Part shown: in pieces, positions 1 to 4,047 of the stretch
Layout of the letters: each line of letters starts with the position of its first letter
Position numbering within the stretch: position 1 is the stretch's first letter
Notes under the pieces: generated by a model
The model's input: only the letters and a program-made list of their open reading frames with translations
The model's database searches: none
What the model was told of the DNA's origin: nothing
Program-made: the position numbers and the translations under genes
NCBI GenBank assembly: GCA_025355035.1
Contig: JANXLS010000645.1
Span: forward strand, 1 to 6,813
From: Planctomycetota bacterium
GTDB lineage: Bacteria; Planctomycetota; SZUA-567; H5-PLA8
Length of the DNA: 6,813 bases
Direction: 5' to 3'

Positions 1-390
1 ATCCAAGCGACCGCGATACGAAATTGGGCCAAGGACACCAGCGACATCGCCGAAACATTCGCGCGCGGAGCCCGCTTCTGCACCCCCGAAGAATTCGCGA
101 CGCAGTTCAAGATGTTCACCAAGTACATCAAATCGAAACCCATCTATTTCACGGTCGTTTACGAAGCCTATCGAGCCGACGGAATCAAACACGCGCTCGC
201 CGCGTCCAAGATTTCGCTTGAATGCAACCCGGGCGACGAAGACATGAAACGCGAAGCCGACTACCTCGAAAAGCTCGCCGAAAAGCGCTTGAAGAACATG
301 GCCGAAAAAGAAAAGGCAGACAAAGCCAAAGCTGAGAAAGAGAAGGCAGAGAAAGAGAAAGCTCCGAAAGTCACCGCCGAAAAAAAGTAG
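1..390 (+). CDS. Unrecognised protein, C-terminal part, Lys/Glu/Ala-rich tail (5' truncated)
   Basis: The frame is open from the first base and ends at TAG 388-390, giving the last 129 residues of a longer protein whose start lies outside the window. I do not recognise the family. The first 80 or so residues look like a compact alpha-helical domain with scattered aromatics (FCTPEEF, then IYFTVVYEAY). After about residue 85 the sequence becomes a highly charged Lys/Glu/Ala helix containing four pentapeptide units (AEKEK, ADKAK, AEKEK, AEKEK) and ends in TAEKK. Such tails are common as solvent-exposed helices or coiled coils and say little about function. An internal ATG at 112 begins the longest ATG-initiated ORF in this frame, but the coding character continues upstream of it without a stop, so it is unlikely to be the true start. 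Nothing in the neighbouring CYTH gene indicates a shared function. Confidence 0.75.
   Translation: MQATAIRNWAKDTSDIAETFARGARFCTPEEFATQFKMFTKYIKSKPIYFTVVYEAYRADGIKHALAASKISLECNPGDEDMKREADYLEKLAEKRLKNMAEKEKADKAKAEKEKAEKEKAPKVTAEKK
301..360 (+). repeat. Four tandem 15-nt units encoding the AEKEK pentapeptide
   Basis: Units fall at 301-315, 316-330, 331-345 and 346-360 and encode AEKEK, ADKAK, AEKEK and AEKEK. The last two units differ at only two of 15 bases, at third codon positions, whereas the first two have diverged more. This looks like in-frame expansion of a charged helix at the C-terminus of the truncated first gene. Confidence 0.8.
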
Positions 391-391
391 C

Positions 392-408
392 GTCGAATGA
401 AATTCGAC
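392..408. repeat. 7-bp inverted repeat just after the stop of the first gene
   Basis: GTCGAAT and ATTCGAC form a perfect 7-bp stem around a 3-nt GAA loop, starting two bases after the TAG stop. No T-run follows, so it is not a classical intrinsic terminator. It could protect an mRNA 3' end or be chance in sequence that is rich in TCGA and GAA. Confidence 0.5.
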
Positions 409-434
409 TCGTCTGTTGAACCCAAGCATCAAAA

Positions 435-455
435 GAGCCGAACACACTTCGGCTC
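435..455 (+). terminator. Possible weak terminator or intergenic hairpin
   Basis: GAGCCGAA (435-442) pairs perfectly with TTCGGCTC (448-455) across a 5-nt loop, CACAC. The stem is preceded by AAAA and followed only by CCAATTTAT rather than a clean T-run. The GC-rich 8-bp stem lies midway between the first gene and the CYTH gene. A transcription terminator for the first gene is the natural reading, but the weak T-tract leaves open a processing or stability hairpin. Confidence 0.4.
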
Positions 456-467
456 CCAATTTATATC

Positions 468-471
468 GAGG
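468..471 (+). promoter_or_regulatory. Ribosome binding site of the CYTH gene
   Basis: GAGG lies 10 nt before the ATG at 482. It supports that ATG over the in-frame upstream ATG at 416, which would add 22 residues outside the conserved domain and would place the 435-455 hairpin inside the coding sequence. Confidence 0.5.
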
Positions 472-481
472 CACGCGGAAC

Positions 482-925
482 ATGCCCAAAGAAATCGAAC
501 ACAAATTCCTTGTCCACACCGACCTCCTCCCGCCGTTGGGCGACGGCAAAAAACTGATCCAGGGCTACCTCTGCGCGCGCCCGACCGTTCGCGTCCGCAT
601 CGTCACAACAAAATCGTCAGCAACCGCCTACCTGACGATCAAAGGTCCGGGCTTGGTCGAACGCGATGAATTCGAATACGAAATCAACGTCGATCACGCG
701 CGCGAAATGTTGCCGTTGTGCGGCAAGGTAATCCTGGAAAAAATCCGGCACGTCGTTGACGGTTGGGAGATCGACGAATTTCTCGGACGCCACCACGGCC
801 TTTGGCTTGCCGAATACGAATTGCACTCGCCCGACCAAAAACTCCCGCCGTTGCCCAAATGGGTCGGGGACGAAGTGACCGGAAATCCCGCGTACTCCAA
901 CTCCACGCTCGCCCTTCAACCGTAA
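482..925 (+). CDS. CYTH domain protein, probable inorganic triphosphatase
   Basis: This 147-residue protein is a single CYTH domain, the triphosphate tunnel fold. Family members bind a triphosphate group and divalent metal and hydrolyse tripolyphosphate or related substrates in the cytoplasm. The diagnostic ExExK motif is at residues 4-8 (EIEHK). The alternating charged strands that line the tunnel follow: RVRI (37-40), YLTIKG (50-55), EFEYEI (63-68), ILEKIRH (84-90), WEIDEF (95-100) and LAEYEL (109-114). The late EVTG and YSNS segments (131-134, 138-141) are typical of the short bacterial CYTH group. Start choice: the ExExK motif normally lies within the first ten residues, which fits ATG 482 with its GAGG. 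The length is normal for single-domain members, with no fused CHAD domain. Its stop lies 75 nt before the next gene and no functional link to the metal operon is evident. Substrate cannot be read from sequence; thiamine triphosphatase or adenylate cyclase activity is less likely. Confidence 0.92.
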   Translation: MPKEIEHKFLVHTDLLPPLGDGKKLIQGYLCARPTVRVRIVTTKSSATAYLTIKGPGLVERDEFEYEINVDHAREMLPLCGKVILEKIRHVVDGWEIDEFLGRHHGLWLAEYELHSPDQKLPPLPKWVGDEVTGNPAYSNSTLALQP

Positions 926-1000
926 TCGACTTGCTCCAAAAATCGGTGCCTGATTTCAGCGCTTTGCGTATTTCGTCCGTACGCTTACGATTCTTCAACC

Positions 1001-1801
1001 ATGAAACGCAGTCTCCTTTTTGCATCCATCTTGATCTGCGCCAGCGCCTTCGCGCACCTCAATCACATTCAATTCGCGGCCGTCGATGAAATCGACGGCC
1101 ACATGCGCATCCGCTACCGCATGTCCGCTGACATGTTCATGTCAAATCTCGACGCCGACATTAAGAGCGGCCGACTGAGCGAATCGATCAAACAAAAGCC
1201 GATCGACCAAATCATCCGCGCTTATTTCCAAACACACCTTCTCCTTGAAATCGACGGAGCAAAACACGAAGCCGCATCCGCAACTTTTTCATTCGATTCA
1301 AAAACAAGCGACTGGATCGCCGATTTTTTCTTCGATACACCCAACGCCAGCGCGACGGCCACCTTGTTTTGCGATGCTTTCCTCCAAAACAACCCACGCA
1401 CGCAAACCCTCGCTCGGATCAACTGGCGCGGCGAAAACACGATGTATCATCTGCGTCTTGGGAACACGCGCTATGTACTTGGGTCAAGTCTCCGCCCGCT
1501 CAGCGATACGCAAGTCGCCATCGCTCCGCTTCACCAGCAATTTCTTGACGGCCTCGCACAAGCGTTGAAAGCCTACGATTTCCTCGCGGCAGGCGCGCTC
1601 GTCGTCGCTGTATTGGGACAGATTCTGACAAAAGCTCCGCGCGCAATTGTTCCACTCCTGGCACTCGCCGCAGCCGCGGCGTTGAGCGCCGATCAATGCG
1701 CGCGAAATGGAATTCCTAATACTATTGGCTTCGCGCTCGGTTGGCTCGCCGTTGTACTCACCGTCTACCGCATTTCGACGCAATCGCGCCGCAGCGCCTG
1801 A
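1001..1801 (+). CDS. Secreted-domain membrane protein of unknown function, first gene of the metal-transport operon
   Basis: The 266-residue product starts with a clear signal peptide (basic MKR, hydrophobic core, cleavage probably after SAFA at residue 18), so the mature protein would begin His-Leu-Asn-His. Residues 19 to about 185 form a soluble extracytoplasmic domain. The C-terminus has three hydrophobic segments, about 193-209, 216-229 and 241-257, followed by a basic tail (QSRRSA). The layout of exported N-domain plus C-terminal membrane helices resembles HupE/UreJ-like or DUF6702-like accessory proteins of metal systems, but I cannot assign a family with confidence. Cys13 is in the signal peptide. 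Cys124 and Cys233 are the only cysteines after it. ATG 1001 is chosen because it begins the signal peptide directly. No Shine-Dalgarno sequence precedes it, so initiation may be SD-independent. The stop is 19 nt before the solute-binding protein gene, which implies co-transcription and a role at the cell envelope with that transporter. Confidence 0.85.
   Translation: MKRSLLFASILICASAFAHLNHIQFAAVDEIDGHMRIRYRMSADMFMSNLDADIKSGRLSESIKQKPIDQIIRAYFQTHLLLEIDGAKHEAASATFSFDSKTSDWIADFFFDTPNASATATLFCDAFLQNNPRTQTLARINWRGENTMYHLRLGNTRYVLGSSLRPLSDTQVAIAPLHQQFLDGLAQALKAYDFLAAGALVVAVLGQILTKAPRAIVPLLALAAAAALSADQCARNGIPNTIGFALGWLAVVLTVYRISTQSRRSA
1078..1100. repeat. Perfect 10-bp inverted repeat inside the start of the membrane-protein gene
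   Basis: GGCCGTCGAT (1078-1087) and ATCGACGGCC (1091-1100) are exact reverse complements separated by GAA. They lie about 78 nt downstream of the ATG, in the codons for the AAVDEIDG segment. The mRNA could form a stable hairpin here. Its core matches the 392-408 repeat apart from one extra base per arm. Confidence 0.6.
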
Positions 1802-1810
1802 TCAAACCGT

Positions 1811-1814
1811 GGAG
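1811..1814 (+). promoter_or_regulatory. Ribosome binding site of the solute-binding protein gene
   Basis: GGAG sits 6 nt before ATG 1821 in the 19-nt gap after the preceding gene. It is the best-placed Shine-Dalgarno sequence in the window. It fixes the start at 1821 rather than the in-frame ATG at 1707, which lies inside the upstream gene and would put non-signal sequence ahead of a good signal peptide. Confidence 0.7.
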
Positions 1815-1820
1815 AATTTA

Positions 1821-2738
1821 ATGCGCAAATCGACTTCACCCTTCGTCATCGCCCTGGCCCTTCTCATGTACGGAGTTCACGCCGCTGACGACGCGAGTCC
1901 ACTTTCAGTCTACACAACCTTTTACCCTCTGGCTCATTTTTCCCAAGTTATCGGCGGTGCCCGCGTCCACGTCGTCAATCCGCTTCCAGAAACCGAGGAC
2001 GGCGCGTTCTGGGTTCCGCCGCGCGATACCATCAAAAAATACCACGCCGCCGATTTGATCGTAATGAACGGCTCGAACTACGAGCAGGGCTTCGGAAAAG
2101 TTTCACTTCCCGAATCAAAAGTGGTCAACACGACCGGGTTCTTAAAAGGAAACGAAGTCATTTTCGACGACCCCATCACGCACGCGCATGGCGCCGCCGG
2201 CACACACACACACCAAGGCATCGACGGCCACACGTGGGTCGACCCGCGAACCGCGCAAAAACAGGCGCACGCAATCTATGACGCCCTTTGCGAAAAGCGC
2301 CCGACATACGCGGCCGAATTCAAAACAAACCTCGCGAAACTTGACGCGCAGTTCGACGAACTCGACCGCCTCGTTCAAGCAACACTCGTCCCCGCCGCGC
2401 AAGGCAAACAAATTTTCGCGTCGCACCCCGCGTACAATTACCTCGCACGCGCATACAAGCTGAACATCAAATCGTTCCACATAGATCCCAACGAAACGCC
2501 CGCCACGGACGAATTGGAACGCATTGGAAAGTTCATCAAAGATCACCCTGGCACCGTCATCCTGTGGGAAGACACCCCGAAACCCGAAAACAAAAAGCTC
2601 GTGAACGAAAAGTTCAAACTGACATCCGTGGTGTTCTCGCCGTGCGAATCGCTCGATAAGGAAGACGCAAAATCCGGGCGCAATTTCTTCGACGTCATGA
2701 AGCGAAACATTGAATCGCTTGCGGCGGTTCTCAAGTAG
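1821..2738 (+). CDS. ZnuA-like metal ABC transporter solute-binding protein, variant lacking the first His ligand
   Basis: This 305-residue exported protein belongs to the cluster A-I (ZnuA/TroA/PsaA) solute-binding proteins, which capture Zn or Mn outside the inner membrane for an ABC importer. A signal peptide precedes a cut near VHAA (residues 19-22), and the mature part opens with the family strand VYTTFYPLAHF (30-40). Other landmarks are ADLIVMNG (77-84), the conserved DGHTWVDP (135-142, ligand His137), FASHPAYNYLA (199-209, ligand His202) and WEDTPKP (249-255), which supplies the acidic ligand (Glu250 or Asp251). The usual Asp-Pro-His carrying the first His ligand is replaced by EDGAFW (59-64), with Ala62 in the His position. 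This resembles a known-looking EDPAFW subgroup, recalled from memory. A short His-rich loop (His121, 123, 129, 131) precedes His137, as in zinc-specific members. It is the second gene of a four-gene run. The metal is probably zinc but is not proven by sequence. Confidence 0.93.
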   Translation: MRKSTSPFVIALALLMYGVHAADDASPLSVYTTFYPLAHFSQVIGGARVHVVNPLPETEDGAFWVPPRDTIKKYHAADLIVMNGSNYEQGFGKVSLPESKVVNTTGFLKGNEVIFDDPITHAHGAAGTHTHQGIDGHTWVDPRTAQKQAHAIYDALCEKRPTYAAEFKTNLAKLDAQFDELDRLVQATLVPAAQGKQIFASHPAYNYLARAYKLNIKSFHIDPNETPATDELERIGKFIKDHPGTVILWEDTPKPENKKLVNEKFKLTSVVFSPCESLDKEDAKSGRNFFDVMKRNIESLAAVLK

Positions 2739-2751
2739 AAAGAAGCGTTTT

Positions 2752-3234
2752 GTGCGAACCGCAAAGTGTATTCTTTGGTGTGCCGCTTTGCTCGCCGCGA
2801 TGGTCTGGGCGCGTTTCCGCACGCACGACCAACGCCCGCCGACGCGAGCGGAATTCGAAGAACGCCACCGCATCTGCTACGACATTTTTGCCGCATCGGA
2901 CGCCGGTCACGCGTACGATCTGCTCGCTCAAACATTCTGCGGCGGAGAATTGGATAAGCAATATGGCTCGTACGCGACGGCAACGAAACAACTCGTTAAA
3001 GCCGGCGCAAGCGTCACCGTATGGGACTTGCAATATCAGGATTTCAAACTGCTCGAATCAAAAGCCAATCGCTGCACTGTTTATTCGAAATGGAATGTCG
3101 TCTACGTGCTCGGTCACAGCCAACATTCCCACGTTCGGAGCAACGCATACGAAGCAGTTTTTGAATTGGTCAAAGACGCCAGCGGTTGGCGCGTGATCTC
3201 CAGCCGCATCCTCAGCGACAACAATCTCGCATAA
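2752..3234 (+). CDS. Small membrane-anchored protein, possible NTF2/SnoaL-like fold, His-rich motif
   Basis: From GTG 2752 the product is 160 residues. A short basic N-terminus leads into one hydrophobic segment (about residues 6-20, ILWCAALLAAMVWA), then a soluble domain that would lie outside the membrane. The domain has a helical start (residues 31-82, including YDLLAQTF), then strand-like stretches: VTVWDLQYQDFKLL, YSKWNVVYVLGHSQHSHVR (111-129), NAYEAVFELV (131-140) and GWRVISSRIL. This pattern suggests an NTF2/SnoaL-like cone fold; it is inferred, not a firm family call. The GHSQHSH motif (121-127) has three closely spaced histidines. Start is uncertain: TTG 2710 would overlap the previous gene by 29 nt and add a basic stretch. 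GTG 2752 is preferred because it leaves a 13-nt gap and has a purine-rich AGAAAGAAG upstream. Its stop lies 20 nt before the ATPase, so it probably works with this transporter. Confidence 0.8.
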   Translation: MRTAKCILWCAALLAAMVWARFRTHDQRPPTRAEFEERHRICYDIFAASDAGHAYDLLAQTFCGGELDKQYGSYATATKQLVKAGASVTVWDLQYQDFKLLESKANRCTVYSKWNVVYVLGHSQHSHVRSNAYEAVFELVKDASGWRVISSRILSDNNLA

Positions 3235-3254
3235 CACACTCGAATACGAAACAC

Positions 3255-3917
3255 ATGATTCAGATCGAGAACCTCCATTTCGCTTACCCCGGCTCCAACG
3301 GTGCGCTGTTGAACGTCGCAAATCTCCGCGTCGCTCCCGGCGAAAAAGTCATGCTGCGCGGCCCCAGCGGCTCGGGCAAGAGCACACTCCTGAACCTCAT
3401 GGCCGGCATTCTCAAACCACAATCCGGCCGCGTCTGCGTCTGCGGCGAAGAACTCGTCCCGATGAGTGAAAGCGCCGCGCGCGATTTTCGAGCAAACCGC
3501 ATCGGTTTCATCTTCCAGGACTTTGCCCTGCTCGAATACCTTACCGTCGCCGACAACATCCTCCTCCCCTACCGCATCAACCAGTCGCTCACCTTGAACA
3601 CCGACGTTCACGCCCGCGCTCAGCGCCTCCTTAACGACCTCAGCATTGCGCACAAATCCGCCGCATTCCCAACGCGTTTATCGTTCGGAGAGCGTCAACG
3701 CGTAGCCATTGCCAGAGCAATGATCGCGTCTCCGCAACTTATCCTCGCCGATGAACCCACAGCCAATCTCGACAAAGCCAACGCCCTGAAAACGATCGAG
3801 CTGATCGTCTCCAGCGCGGCGCACAACAAAGCCGGCCTCGTCGTCGTCTCACACGACGAATCGTTGGATACCTATTTTGATCGCGTCGTCGATATGGCGC
3901 AATACAAACACGCATGA
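3255..3917 (+). CDS. ABC transporter ATP-binding protein, LolD/MacB type
   Basis: This 220-residue protein is a complete ABC nucleotide-binding domain that hydrolyses ATP at the cytoplasmic face to drive a membrane permease. Motifs appear in order: Walker A GPSGSGKST (36-44), Q-loop FIFQDFALLEYLT (85-97), signature LSFGERQR (142-149), Walker B LILADEP (162-168), D-loop NLD (171-173) and H-loop His200. The NRIGFIFQDF and LTVADNILLP segments and the short length match the LolD/MacB/FtsE branch, whose partners are FtsX-like permeases, rather than the ZnuC branch expected beside a ZnuA-like protein. In the signature the usual first Gly is Phe144 and Gln is Glu146; changes at these positions are found in working LolD-like ATPases. 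Start ATG 3255 gives the standard MIQIENLHFAYPG opening. No strong SD is seen in the 20-nt gap before it. No permease gene follows, so the ATPase is orphaned within the window. Confidence 0.95.
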   Translation: MIQIENLHFAYPGSNGALLNVANLRVAPGEKVMLRGPSGSGKSTLLNLMAGILKPQSGRVCVCGEELVPMSESAARDFRANRIGFIFQDFALLEYLTVADNILLPYRINQSLTLNTDVHARAQRLLNDLSIAHKSAAFPTRLSFGERQRVAIARAMIASPQLILADEPTANLDKANALKTIELIVSSAAHNKAGLVVVSHDESLDTYFDRVVDMAQYKHA

Positions 3918-4047
3918 CTCGCGAATCGTTCTCTGTTTTGCCTGTCGAGTGCTCTTCCATTTTAATTTGCATTCTCGCATTCGATTTCTTCGGTGTAAAG
4001 ATTTGAGTCGCCCGATCTAAAATCGCCATTCATCCGAGCCTTCGAGA

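Noticed and set aside
964..991. Promoter-like TTGCGT, 16-nt spacer, TACGAT upstream of the operon
   Set aside because: Only 3/6 and 4/6 matches to sigma-70 consensus, and the implied transcript would be almost leaderless. Too weak to annotate without transcript data.
2200..2213. CA dinucleotide run
   Set aside because: It simply encodes part of the His-rich THTH loop of the solute-binding protein and is too short to count as a microsatellite.
2142..2873. 243-codon open frame on the - strand
   Set aside because: It is antisense to the well-supported solute-binding protein and to the start of the next gene. Its translation is Arg/Val/Phe-rich with no recognisable motif, typical of a shadow frame.
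3967..3999. Promoter-like TTGCAT and TGTAAA upstream of the cytochrome gene
   Set aside because: The spacer is 21 nt and both boxes match poorly, so chance in an AT-richer spacer is as likely.
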